This document shows positions 42,519 to 54,105 of a DNA stretch of 64,000 bases, piece after piece (position 1 is the first letter of the stretch; each line of letters opens with the position of its first letter). Source of the stretch: Methylomonas sp. LL1 (GTDB taxonomy: Bacteria; Pseudomonadota; Gammaproteobacteria; Methylococcales; Methylomonadaceae). Below the pieces are notes generated by a model that was not told where the DNA came from, made no database searches, and saw nothing but the letters and a program-made list of their open reading frames with translations. The stretch covers positions 2,418,001-2,482,000 of the forward strand of contig NZ_CP064653.1 of the NCBI RefSeq assembly GCF_015711015.1. The letters are read 5' to 3'. Both the position numbers and the translations under genes were made by a program.

Positions 42519-43847
42519 ATGACCAAACTCAGCTACCATTCCATCGCCGACCTGATTCCGGCAACAACCGGAGAGCTGTTTATTGCCTACAGCGGCGGCA
42601 TCGATTCGCACGTCTTGCTGCACTTGTGTGCCACGCAAACCGCCCTGAAAGCGAGAGTCGTCGCGGTTTACGTACATCACGGCCTGCAAGCCGTGGCCGA
42701 CGACTGGGAAAAACACTGCCGCCAACAAGCCGACGCCTTGGGCATTGCCTTTCTATCGATTAACGTCAATGCCAAGGCAAGCCATGGCGAAAGCCCGGAG
42801 GCCGCCGCCCGTAACGCGCGCTATCAAGCCTTGCAGAACCTGTTGCAAACCGGCGACCTGTTATTGTTGGCCCAACACCGCGAAGACCAGATGGAAACCT
42901 TATTGTTGCAACTGTTTCGCGGCGCGGGCATACAAGGCCTGGCGGCCATGCCGGTTTCAACCGCGTTTGGCCTCGGCTACATGTTACGGCCACTCCTAAA
43001 TGTCAGTAAAAGCGAAATTCGGAACTATGCCCGGCAACAGGCCCTGACATGGATCGAAGATCCGACCAACCAGCACAACGATTTCGACCGTAATTTTCTG
43101 CGTAACGAGATCGTGCCGTTATTAAAGCAACGCTGGCCGTCGCTGGATAAAACCGTGGCCCGTAGCGCCCGGCATTGCGCCGAAGCCGCCACATTACTGG
43201 AAACCTGGGGGCAAGAAGCATTTGGGCGGATATTCGATCCAACCGATAAAAGCCTGGCCATCGACAAACTCGGTGAGTTCGATAGCGAACAACGTAATTG
43301 GCTATTACGGCATTGGCTTGACCTATTAGGTTTAAAGCCGCCCAGCCAAGCACTATTGCAGTCTATCAATCAGCAACTGATAGCAGCCCGCGAAGACGCC
43401 AATCCGCGGATTTTCACCCAAGCCCATTATTTAAAAAAATACCGGCAGCGGTTGTTTTGCCTAAGCGAAAACCGTCTGCGTAAACTACAGGGCTGCCAGG
43501 AATGGAACCCGGAAATACCCACTTTAACACTGTCGAACGGCTACCTGCTGACTCGGGCAACTGCCTCCGCCGGCATCGATAAACGAATCTGGCATGCAGC
43601 CAAAATCACTATCAAACCGCGTAGCGGCGGAGAAAAGCTCAAGCTGCCAGGCCGAAGTGGTCAACATGACTTGAAAAAACTGTTTCAGGAAGCCGGCATT
43701 CCACCCTGGGAACGGGAAATCCGGCCGTTGCTTTATCTGAATGATAGGTTGGCGGCGGCTGCGGGCCTGTGGGTCGCGGAATGGGCCTGGACCCGCGCCG
43801 ACGACACTTGTTATCAGCTCTATTGGCAGCCGCCTGAAAGCGTGTGA
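42519..43847 (+). CDS. tilS: tRNA(Ile)-lysidine synthase
   Basis: 442 aa. PP-loop AYSGGIDSHVLLHL near 23-36 binds ATP; HREDQMETLLLQLFRGAGIQ is the second family motif; the C-terminal TilS domain has KLPGRSGQHDLKKLFQEAGI and PPWEREIRPLLY. Converts the C34 of tRNA-Ile(CAU) to lysidine so that it reads AUA. The start at 42519 lies just behind the accA terminator. Confidence 0.95.
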   Translation: MTKLSYHSIADLIPATTGELFIAYSGGIDSHVLLHLCATQTALKARVVAVYVHHGLQAVADDWEKHCRQQADALGIAFLSINVNAKASHGESPEAAARNARYQALQNLLQTGDLLLLAQHREDQMETLLLQLFRGAGIQGLAAMPVSTAFGLGYMLRPLLNVSKSEIRNYARQQALTWIEDPTNQHNDFDRNFLRNEIVPLLKQRWPSLDKTVARSARHCAEAATLLETWGQEAFGRIFDPTDKSLAIDKLGEFDSEQRNWLLRHWLDLLGLKPPSQALLQSINQQLIAAREDANPRIFTQAHYLKKYRQRLFCLSENRLRKLQGCQEWNPEIPTLTLSNGYLLTRATASAGIDKRIWHAAKITIKPRSGGEKLKLPGRSGQHDLKKLFQEAGIPPWEREIRPLLYLNDRLAAAAGLWVAEWAWTRADDTCYQLYWQPPESV

Positions 43848-43878
43848 TGATTAGCGCTGCAACAATTTCCGGAGGTGG

Positions 43879-44076
43879 ATGATGTTGATGGTTCCCGAGA
43901 TACTTCAAGTAGTGATCGTCGGTTTGATGATCCTGATACCGACTATCCTGATCTACAAAAAAGCCGGCTTGAACCCGGCCTGGGCAGCATTGGTGTTCCT
44001 GCCCGGCTTCGGTTTATTGATCATCTTTTTGCAACTGGCCTTTCTACCCTGGCCCAATGCCAAACAGGAGCGGTGA
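43879..44076 (+). CDS. Small membrane protein, copy 1 of a tandem pair
   Basis: 65 aa from an ATGATG with GGAGG 4 nt upstream. Two hydrophobic helices (about 5-24 and 36-54) joined by YKKAGLNPAWAALVFLPGFG. It closely parallels the next gene in length, helix placement and the K-AGL-xxWAALVxLP motif. Function unknown; such proteins could be small membrane regulators. Two bases separate the pair. Confidence 0.7.
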   Translation: MMLMVPEILQVVIVGLMILIPTILIYKKAGLNPAWAALVFLPGFGLLIIFLQLAFLPWPNAKQER

Positions 44077-44078
44077 TC

Positions 44079-44276
44079 ATGATGCTGTTTTATTTATTGG
44101 CTCCGCTGTTTGTCCTGTTCGTGTTATGGCTGGGCTACAAAATCCTGCTGAAAGCCGGTCTCGATGGCTGGTGGGCCTTAGTCTTGCTGGTGCCGGTGGT
44201 GAATATCGTGATGATTTGGGTATTTGCCTTTAGCCGATGGCCCAATTTGCGCGGCGGCACCGACCGGGATTTATAA
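44079..44276 (+). CDS. Small membrane protein, copy 2 of a tandem pair
   Basis: 65 aa from the ATG at 44079 (a second ATG follows). Helices at about 4-24 and 33-52 with YKILLKAGLDGWWALVLLVP aligning to copy 1, and a basic-acidic tail RWPNLRGGTDRDL. The frame is open further upstream across copy 1 in a different phase, but that part is not protein-like. Lies between tilS and pyrG; the 118-bp gap after it holds the presumed pyrG promoter. Confidence 0.7.
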   Translation: MMLFYLLAPLFVLFVLWLGYKILLKAGLDGWWALVLLVPVVNIVMIWVFAFSRWPNLRGGTDRDL

Positions 44277-44376
44277 AACCAAGCCCTCCGCACCAACCCG
44301 GCACTGAATTAAAACGGCAAGCCGGCCGCAAAACTGTTAAAATTTGGGCCTTTTCCGACCCCTTGCTATTCGCTAA

Positions 44377-46023
<1,647 letters not shown>

Positions 46024-46025
46024 GC

Positions 46026-48184
<2,159 letters not shown>

Positions 48185-48196
48185 TTATAAAAACTC

Positions 48197-48239
48197 GGCT
48201 GGATTGGCGTTTCGGCGCCAATTCAGCCATCGCGTTTTT
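48197..48239 (+). terminator. Terminator-like hairpin after eno
   Basis: GGCTGGATTGGCG (48197-48209), loop TTTCGG, CGCCAATTCAGCC (48216-48228), with a T run at 48234-48238. Twelve of thirteen pairs are Watson-Crick and one is G-T. Confidence 0.7.
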
Positions 48240-48242
48240 GTA

Positions 48243-48276
48243 GGGTCGAATTTCCTGCCTGTTGGGTATTCGACCC
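48243..48276. repeat. Short inverted repeat between eno and ftsB
   Basis: GGGTCGAAT (48243-48251) and ATTCGACCC (48268-48276), 9-bp perfect arms. It resembles the GGGTCGAAT-type intergenic repeats seen in many gammaproteobacterial methanotroph genomes (from memory). No second copy in the window was noticed. Confidence 0.6.
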
Positions 48277-48308
48277 AACATCGACAATTTGCAAATCGAG
48301 AAACCGCC

Positions 48309-48578
48309 ATTAAATCGCTGATTGCCATCATCATTGCTCTGATTATTCACTTCCAGTACCGGTTGTGGTTTGGAGATGCCAGCGTGTCACAAATCAGCCA
48401 ATATCATGAACGATTGGACGAATTAAACAAAGAAGTACAGGAAAAAAAAGAGCGCAATGATGCGCTGTATGCCGAGGTACTGGATTTACGCCGCGGCCTG
48501 GAAACCATCGAAGAGCGCGCCCGTTACGAGCTGGGCATGATCAAGGAAAACGAAACTTTTTTTCAAGTGCTTGAGTAG
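48309..48578 (+). CDS. ftsB: Cell division protein FtsB
   Basis: 89 aa if started at the ATT at 48309 (KSLIAIIIALIIHFQYRLWF follows). One helix (about 3-20), the family motif QYRLWFGDASV, a coiled coil (about 30-65) and ARYELGMIKENETFFQVLE. FtsB joins FtsL and FtsQ in the divisome. No ATG, GTG or TTG is in frame between the eno terminator and the membrane helix; the first upstream TTG (48204) is inside that hairpin and would add 35 non-FtsB residues. GAGAAA stands 6 nt before the ATT. Hence a rare start codon is likely. Confidence 0.88.
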   Translation: MKSLIAIIIALIIHFQYRLWFGDASVSQISQYHERLDELNKEVQEKKERNDALYAEVLDLRRGLETIEERARYELGMIKENETFFQVLE

Positions 48579-48596
48579 CCAATTGAGATATTTCGC

Positions 48597-48989
48597 TTGA
48601 AGAAATTTAACAAGCTTTGGTTATTATTGGTGATCCCAGCCTGTCTGATGTTGGCTGTAGTAGCTGGGATATTTATGATTAGTTTCGATCACAAAAGCAA
48701 CGTAGCCGAAGCAATTCTTTTTGATACAAAAGATGACGCTCTACGCGACAAAATACTCTTATCCGCAATAACTACCCATTTCCCAATTGGTTCCGATTTT
48801 GAAAACGTTCGATCATTTGTTGAAAAGCTAGACGGACACTGTGAAAACCGTACAACTGGATTAATTGATTGCTCGATAGGTCTTGCTGCAACTGTTTGTG
48901 TATCAACAACTCTTCATATTTTGGCAAATGTTTCTGCTGACGGGACAATATCGAATATCTCTGCCGAATCGAGATTTATGGCATGCTAA
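48597..48989 (+). CDS. Hypothetical membrane-anchored protein, low GC
   Basis: 130 aa from a TTG at 48597 (MKKFNKLWLLLVIPACLML). One N-terminal helix (about 8-30, possible lipobox VIPAC), then a small domain with DKILLSAITTHFPIGSDFEN and three cysteines (CENRTTGLIDC, VCVSTT). GC content is clearly lower than in flanking ftsB and ispD, and codon use differs (many AAA, ATT, TTT). It separates two genes that are usually adjacent, which suggests an insertion. Family not recognised. Confidence 0.6.
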   Translation: MKKFNKLWLLLVIPACLMLAVVAGIFMISFDHKSNVAEAILFDTKDDALRDKILLSAITTHFPIGSDFENVRSFVEKLDGHCENRTTGLIDCSIGLAATVCVSTTLHILANVSADGTISNISAESRFMAC

Positions 48990-49037
48990 AAGTGCATGCA
49001 ACATAGATAACAATAAAATCTAAAGTTCGTACTTCTA

Positions 49038-49745
49038 ATGAATGAGTTAAGTAGAAAATCAACTCAATGCTGGGCAGTAGTCCCGGCAGCCGGCGTCGGC
49101 AAACGCATGCAAGCCGACCGCCCCAAACAATATTTGCCGCTGGCCGGCAAAACCGTCATCGAACACACACTGGCGCGCCTGCTTCAGTCCGGCGCCTTTC
49201 AGGCCGTGGCCGTGGCAATTTCCGTCGAAGATCCGTACTGGCCGGAGTTGGAAGTTTCCAACCATCCCGATGTGATCACCGCCCCTGGCGGCAAGGAGCG
49301 CGCCGATTCGGTGCTTTCAGCCCTGAAAGCCTTACAGGGCAAAGCGGCCGAAAACGACTGGGTGCTGGTACACGATGCCGCCCGCCCCTGCCTGACTGTA
49401 TCCGACATCCATCTGCAGATCGACACCTTAAAAAACGACACAGTTGGCGGCATTCTGGCCCTGTCATCGCACGACACCCTGAAACACGTCGACGGCAACA
49501 CCATCACCGCAACGATCGACCGCAAACACATCTGGCGGGCGCTGACGCCGCAAATGTTCAAATACGGCATGCTGCGCGATGCGCTGCAACAAACCGAAGG
49601 CAATCCGGCCGTGACCGACGAAGCCAGTGCATTGGAACTGCTGGGCTACAAGCCTAAGATCGTCGAAGGCCGCCCGGACAACATCAAAATCACCCGGCCC
49701 GAAGATCTGGCGCTGGCGCAATTCTATATGGAGCAACATGCATGA
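49038..49745 (+). CDS. ispD: 2-C-methyl-D-erythritol 4-phosphate cytidylyltransferase
   Basis: 235 aa. N-terminal CTP-binding loop [28 protein letters not shown], and [20 protein letters not shown] near the middle, then [11 protein letters not shown]. Third step of the MEP isoprenoid pathway, supplying precursors for hopanoids, carotenoids and quinones. Overlaps ispF by 4 bp (ATGA). Confidence 0.97.
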   Translation: MNELSRKSTQCWAVVPAAGVGKRMQADRPKQYLPLAGKTVIEHTLARLLQSGAFQAVAVAISVEDPYWPELEVSNHPDVITAPGGKERADSVLSALKALQGKAAENDWVLVHDAARPCLTVSDIHLQIDTLKNDTVGGILALSSHDTLKHVDGNTITATIDRKHIWRALTPQMFKYGMLRDALQQTEGNPAVTDEASALELLGYKPKIVEGRPDNIKITRPEDLALAQFYMEQHA

Positions 49746-50215
49746 TTCGAGTCGGCCAAGGTTACGACGTCCACCGTTTCAACGACGGCGACCACATCAT
49801 TCTAGGCGGGGTGACCATCCCCTACGAAAAAGGCCTGGAAGCCCATTCCGACGGCGACGTGGTGCTGCATGCATTGGCCGATGCCATCCTGGGCGCGGCA
49901 GCGCTGGGCGACATCGGCAAGCACTTCCCGGATACCGATCCCGAATTCAAGGGCGCCGACAGCCGAGTGCTGTTGCGCCACGTCTATAAAATCGTTCAGG
50001 AAAAAGGCTATAAACTAATCAACGCCGACGTCACCATCATCGCCCAAGCACCGAAAATGCTGCCGCATGTACCGGCCATGCGCGCCAATATCGCCGCCGA
50101 TTTAAAGGTCGACGTCGATTTCATCAACGTCAAAGCCACCACCACCGAGAAACTCGGCTTCGAAGGCCGCAAGGAAGGCATCGCCGTGCAGGCGGTGGTG
50201 TTGATAGAGAAATAA
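49742..50215 (+). CDS. ispF: 2-C-methyl-D-erythritol 2,4-cyclodiphosphate synthase
   Basis: 157 aa. Metal-binding GYDVHRF at 8-14 and histidine in [40 protein letters not shown], and the C-terminal [20 protein letters not shown]. Trimeric enzyme following IspD/IspE. truD follows after 3 bp. Confidence 0.97.
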   Translation: MIRVGQGYDVHRFNDGDHIILGGVTIPYEKGLEAHSDGDVVLHALADAILGAAALGDIGKHFPDTDPEFKGADSRVLLRHVYKIVQEKGYKLINADVTIIAQAPKMLPHVPAMRANIAADLKVDVDFINVKATTTEKLGFEGRKEGIAVQAVVLIEK

Positions 50216-50218
50216 TCA

Positions 50219-51250
50219 GTGACGGATTTTAGCTTGCCAATCTGGCCCTACGCCTACGGCGGCCCGACCGGCCACGGTGACATCAAGACCTTCCCTAACG
50301 ATTTCATCGTCGAGGAATTCCTGTCGTTCGCGCCGGAAGGCAGCGGCGAGCACGTATTTCTGCATATCGAAAAGGTCGGCGAAAACACCGAATACGTCGC
50401 CCGCCTGCTAGCTCGCCATGCCGGTGTCCGCCAGCGCGACGTCAGCTATGCAGGTATGAAGGACAGGCACGGCCGCACCCGGCAATGGTTCAGCGTCTGG
50501 CTGCCCGGCAAGCAAGATATCGATTGGAGTGGCATAGAATCCGACCATCTGAAGATTCTGCAATCGGTCAGGCACGCTCGCAAACTCAAGCGCGGCGTGC
50601 TGGCCGGCAACCGCTTCACGTTAACGATCCGCAATTGGCAGGGCGACCGCGATGTTGCCGAACAACAGCTCCAACAAATCCAACAACACGGCTTTCCCAA
50701 TTACTTCGGCGAACAGCGTTTCGGCCATCAAGGCCGCAATATCGAGAAAGCCTTGGCAATGTTTCAAGGCGGTAAGGTCAAGCGCGAACAGCGGTCGATT
50801 TATCTGTCGGCGGTGCGTTCTTATCTGTTCAATCTGATCTTGGCCGAACGGGTAAAAGCGCAAACCTGGAATAAAGTGCTGCCGGGCGATGTGTTCAAGC
50901 TGAACAAAACCAACAGCTATTTCCATGCGGAAGCCATCGATCAAGCCTTGCTCGACCGTCTGGAGTCCGGAGACATACATGCCACCGGCGCACTATGGGG
51001 CAAGGGCGATAGCGGCGTTACAACTACAATGCTGGCGTTGGAACGACAAATTATTGAAGCTTACCCGGAGTTGGCGGATGGTCTGCTGAAAGCCGATCTG
51101 GAAGCCGACCGCCGCGCCTTACGGATCATTCCGGAAAACCTGGCCTGGCAATTCGAGCCCGACGAAAATTTACGCCTGTCATTCGGCTTACCCGCCGGCA
51201 GCTATGCCACCGCCCTGCTGCGGGAAATTGTCCAAACATCATCGGTTTAG
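50219..51250 (+). CDS. truD: tRNA pseudouridine(13) synthase
   Basis: 343 aa from a GTG at 50219. Seen: FIVEEFLSFAPEGSGEHVFL, the catalytic aspartate in YAGMKDRHGRTRQWFSV, and the TRUD insertion domain with NYFGEQRFGHQGRNIEKAL. The order ispD-ispF-truD matches other gammaproteobacteria, but surE and pcm do not follow here. Confidence 0.95.
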   Translation: MTDFSLPIWPYAYGGPTGHGDIKTFPNDFIVEEFLSFAPEGSGEHVFLHIEKVGENTEYVARLLARHAGVRQRDVSYAGMKDRHGRTRQWFSVWLPGKQDIDWSGIESDHLKILQSVRHARKLKRGVLAGNRFTLTIRNWQGDRDVAEQQLQQIQQHGFPNYFGEQRFGHQGRNIEKALAMFQGGKVKREQRSIYLSAVRSYLFNLILAERVKAQTWNKVLPGDVFKLNKTNSYFHAEAIDQALLDRLESGDIHATGALWGKGDSGVTTTMLALERQIIEAYPELADGLLKADLEADRRALRIIPENLAWQFEPDENLRLSFGLPAGSYATALLREIVQTSSV

Positions 51251-51322
51251 GCTTTACCCTTATGACTATCAAACAAGCCACTGCATTGCATCCGGCTCCA
51301 CTCCGAGACGACCAACGTCCAC

Positions 51323-52279
51323 TCACGCACCAGAGTTTTGCTCAGTTTGTTTTGCCTTTCTACGCCAAAAATAAACCATGGCACCCAAAGCGATTAATGC
51401 CAATACAACGAGCATAGATCGGGATTCCATGGCTTGAGCCGACTGGTTTGCTGCCTTAAATTTAAATTTGACCAACACGCCCACGCTTGGGTCGCTAATG
51501 TCAATCGCGACGGATTTTTCCGCCAGATTTAACAATTGCAGTTCCGAACCATCGAAAGGTTTGATATTCCGGGTATCCTTGCCGGCCTGACTCACGACCA
51601 AGCTATTTTCGCTTAATTGGGCTTGGCTCAACTGCCGGGCGATTTCCGCTTCCAGTTCACGGGTGGTTTTGCCGTCGGTTTTAATTTGAATCGGCTTTTG
51701 CTGATCCAACCTGATTTCGATCTCACCCTGAGAGGCGGTTTTAGGTTTTTGGCCGGAGAACTTGTCCAAGTATTCCACGTCGGCCGCCAGCACCAAATCG
51801 ATAGCCAGTTGTACTCCCGCCGCATTAAAGCTTTTGTCGACCAGATCGAAACTCAAGGCCTGGTTGGTGTAATCCCTAACCACAACCGACGTTAATGCAT
51901 ATCCGGCCTTGTTGCTTAGGATCAATTCCGCTAGCTCTTGCGGCTGGTCAATGACAAGGCCGCGCCAATTCGGGTCCAGTTGAATCATGCCGTCTTTCAT
52001 CGAAGTCACCAGTTTTTTGGTGATTTTGGCGGCGGAAGCCGACTCATCCATTTTATTGGCATCCAAGAAACTCATGCCGGTCGAGTGGTACAACTTACCT
52101 TCATCTTGCCGCCACTCCGCCGTGTAGGAAAACAAGGACTCGCCGGCTTTCTTGGGCAAGCTGGTATGCATTCGCAATTTATCCTGATCGGCCGGTGTGT
52201 TTGCCGCCTGGGCGGTCTGGATTGAAACGCCGGCTGAAAATAATGCGAAAGCGAGAGAAAGGGGAGTGATGAGCTTCAT
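51323..52279 (-). CDS. Uncharacterised exported protein with C-terminal membrane anchor
   Basis: 318 aa from the ATG at 52279 (MKLITPLSLAFALFSAGVSI); the frame runs open to 52408 but that part is not protein-like. Signal peptide ending TAQA (about 24), a 250-residue periplasmic body with HSTGMSFLDANKMDES, WRGLVIDQPQELAELIL and YDLVDKS-like stretches, and a C-terminal helix (MLVVLALIALGAMVYFW) followed by RRKAK. The end looks like a membrane stop anchor or a sorting tail. No domain recognised. Convergent with truD, 68 bp behind murU. Confidence 0.65.
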   Translation of the reverse strand: MKLITPLSLAFALFSAGVSIQTAQAANTPADQDKLRMHTSLPKKAGESLFSYTAEWRQDEGKLYHSTGMSFLDANKMDESASAAKITKKLVTSMKDGMIQLDPNWRGLVIDQPQELAELILSNKAGYALTSVVVRDYTNQALSFDLVDKSFNAAGVQLAIDLVLAADVEYLDKFSGQKPKTASQGEIEIRLDQQKPIQIKTDGKTTRELEAEIARQLSQAQLSENSLVVSQAGKDTRNIKPFDGSELQLLNLAEKSVAIDISDPSVGVLVKFKFKAANQSAQAMESRSMLVVLALIALGAMVYFWRRKAKQTEQNSGA

Positions 52280-52347
52280 GACGAATCCGGCTAATAAATA
52301 AGACACGTTAGCATACCGCAACCAGCCATGAAAATCCGGGCCCAGTG

Positions 52348-53016
52348 TCAACCGATCGCCATCGCGTCCAATTCTCGCAGGCGCTGCGGCGTACCAATAT
52401 CCACCCATAATCCGGCAAATTTTTCGCCGCTGACTTTTCCTTGTTGCATGGCTTGTTCAAGCACCGGGCGCAATTTCAAGGGTTGTTCGGCCGACACGGT
52501 TTTGAACAAGGCCGGACGATAGACTCCAATGCCGCTAAAGGTCAGTTTAGTGCCGCCTTGTTCGGACAAAAGGCCGTTGGGACGCAAACAGAAGTCTCCA
52601 AGCGGATGATGCGGCGGATTATCGATCAACAGCAAATGCGCCAAATCGATGGTTTTGTCGCGTAAATCAGCCAAGGGGTAATCGAAGATGATATCGGCAT
52701 TGACCACCAGGAACGGCTCATCGCCCAGCAACGGCAAGGCCTTGGCGATGCCGCCGGCCGTCTCCAGCGCCACTTCGCCTTCGTCGGAATACTGTATCGA
52801 TACCTTCCAGCGGCGGCCGTCGCCGCAATGGTCTCTGATTTGCCGGCCAAGATAGGCCAGATTGATGACGATGTCGCGATAACCTGCTTCGGCCAAATTT
52901 TCGATGCTGTATTCGATCAAGGCCTTGCCGGCCACTTTCAATAATGGTTTGGGGGTAAAATCCGTCAACGGACGCATGCGTTCGCCGCGTCCGGCGGCCA
53001 GTATCATGGCTTTCAT
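52348..53016 (-). CDS. murU: N-acetylmuramate alpha-1-phosphate uridylyltransferase
   Basis: 222 aa from the ATG at 53016; the frame extends to 53094 inside amgK. Nucleotidyltransferase motif MILAAGRGERMRPLTDFTPK, then LLKVAGKALIEYSIE, VVNADIIFDYPL (metal aspartate) and FAGLWVDIGTPQRL. Partner of AmgK in the direct MurNAc recycling route that bypasses de novo UDP-MurNAc synthesis and fosfomycin. Overlaps amgK by 4 bp. Confidence 0.9.
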   Translation of the reverse strand: MKAMILAAGRGERMRPLTDFTPKPLLKVAGKALIEYSIENLAEAGYRDIVINLAYLGRQIRDHCGDGRRWKVSIQYSDEGEVALETAGGIAKALPLLGDEPFLVVNADIIFDYPLADLRDKTIDLAHLLLIDNPPHHPLGDFCLRPNGLLSEQGGTKLTFSGIGVYRPALFKTVSAEQPLKLRPVLEQAMQQGKVSGEKFAGLWVDIGTPQRLRELDAMAIG

Positions 53017-54014
53017 AGTCGTGCTTGATAGACAGGCAGTACCTGTAGTTGTAGAAAGTTGGTAAAAGCATCCAGTTCCGGATATAGCCGGCAAACATCG
53101 ACGATATAGCCCATGGTGCGAGGAATATCCGCCAGATAGCCGGATTTATTATCGCGCAAGTGCAATCTGGAAAAGATACCAACCGCCTTCAAATGCCGCT
53201 GTAAGCCCATCAGATCAAACCAGCGCTTGAACTGAGCAAAATCAACCGCTACCATCTCGGCTTGAACCAGCCGTCGATAATAGTGCGCCAGCCACTGTTC
53301 GACCCGCGATTCCGGCCACCGAATATAGCAATCACGCAATAAAGACACCAGATCGTAGCTAATCGGGCCAATCACCGCATCCTGAAAGTCGATAACTCCC
53401 GGCGCATCGGTATCCGGCAACATCAGATTACGGGAATGAAAATCCCGATGCACGCAAACCCGTGGCTGTTGCAAGGCCGAATCGATCAAAAACTCATCAA
53501 GGCTTTGCCTGATAACTGTCGGTAGCATGATCGCCAACAATTTCTCCAGAAACCATTGGTAAAATATGCCCAATTCGCGAGCCAATAAGGCCCGATCGTA
53601 AACCGGCAAGCGACAATGCTGAATGTCGATATTGCTTTGTAGCTTGAACAGGCTATCCAGTGCGTTTTGATAATGGCTATCGGCCGTGTCGGCTTGCAAG
53701 TCATCCAAAACGCAGATCGAACCCAAATCCTCCAGCAATAAAAAGCCTTGTTCGACATTTTGTTGATGAATGGCGGGCACATGTACGCCAGCGGCAGCAA
53801 ACAATGCCGCAATTCGGATGAACGGCAAGGTGGTTTCCTTGTCGGGCGGTGCGTCCATCACGACATGACAACCTCCGGCATGCGTCACGCGAAAATAGCG
53901 CCTGAAACTGGCATCGGAAGAGGCTGGCTGGATGGTTGTAAGCTGAAGACCGAGGTCGCCGGTCAGCCATTCGACAAGCGCTTTTGCTCGATGATCTGAA
54001 TTGGTGTAACACAT
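53013..54014 (-). CDS. amgK: N-acetylmuramate/N-acetylglucosamine kinase (aminoglycoside-phosphotransferase fold)
   Basis: 333 aa. Brenner-type motif CVHRDFHSRNLML (catalytic aspartate and asparagine, about 188-200) and metal-binding VIDFQDAVIGPISYDLVSLL. Phosphorylates recycled MurNAc at C1. The pair amgK-murU stands divergently upstream of lptD-surA as in Pseudomonas, which supports the assignment. The 91-bp gap to lptD must hold both promoters; none was resolved. Confidence 0.9.
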   Translation of the reverse strand: MCYTNSDHRAKALVEWLTGDLGLQLTTIQPASSDASFRRYFRVTHAGGCHVVMDAPPDKETTLPFIRIAALFAAAGVHVPAIHQQNVEQGFLLLEDLGSICVLDDLQADTADSHYQNALDSLFKLQSNIDIQHCRLPVYDRALLARELGIFYQWFLEKLLAIMLPTVIRQSLDEFLIDSALQQPRVCVHRDFHSRNLMLPDTDAPGVIDFQDAVIGPISYDLVSLLRDCYIRWPESRVEQWLAHYYRRLVQAEMVAVDFAQFKRWFDLMGLQRHLKAVGIFSRLHLRDNKSGYLADIPRTMGYIVDVCRLYPELDAFTNFLQLQVLPVYQARL

Positions 54015-54105
54015 TATGTATAAACAGGCAGTAACCTAAGGTAAAATGGCTGAGCATTTTATTCGATTTCCATTCCGCTAAGTTAATTTAGCCGCCAACC
54101 TCGAT

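Noticed and set aside
48243-48276. Inverted repeat upstream of ftsB as a rho-independent terminator
   Set aside because: The loop is 16 nt and no T run follows; the true terminator-like hairpin is just upstream at 48197-48228.
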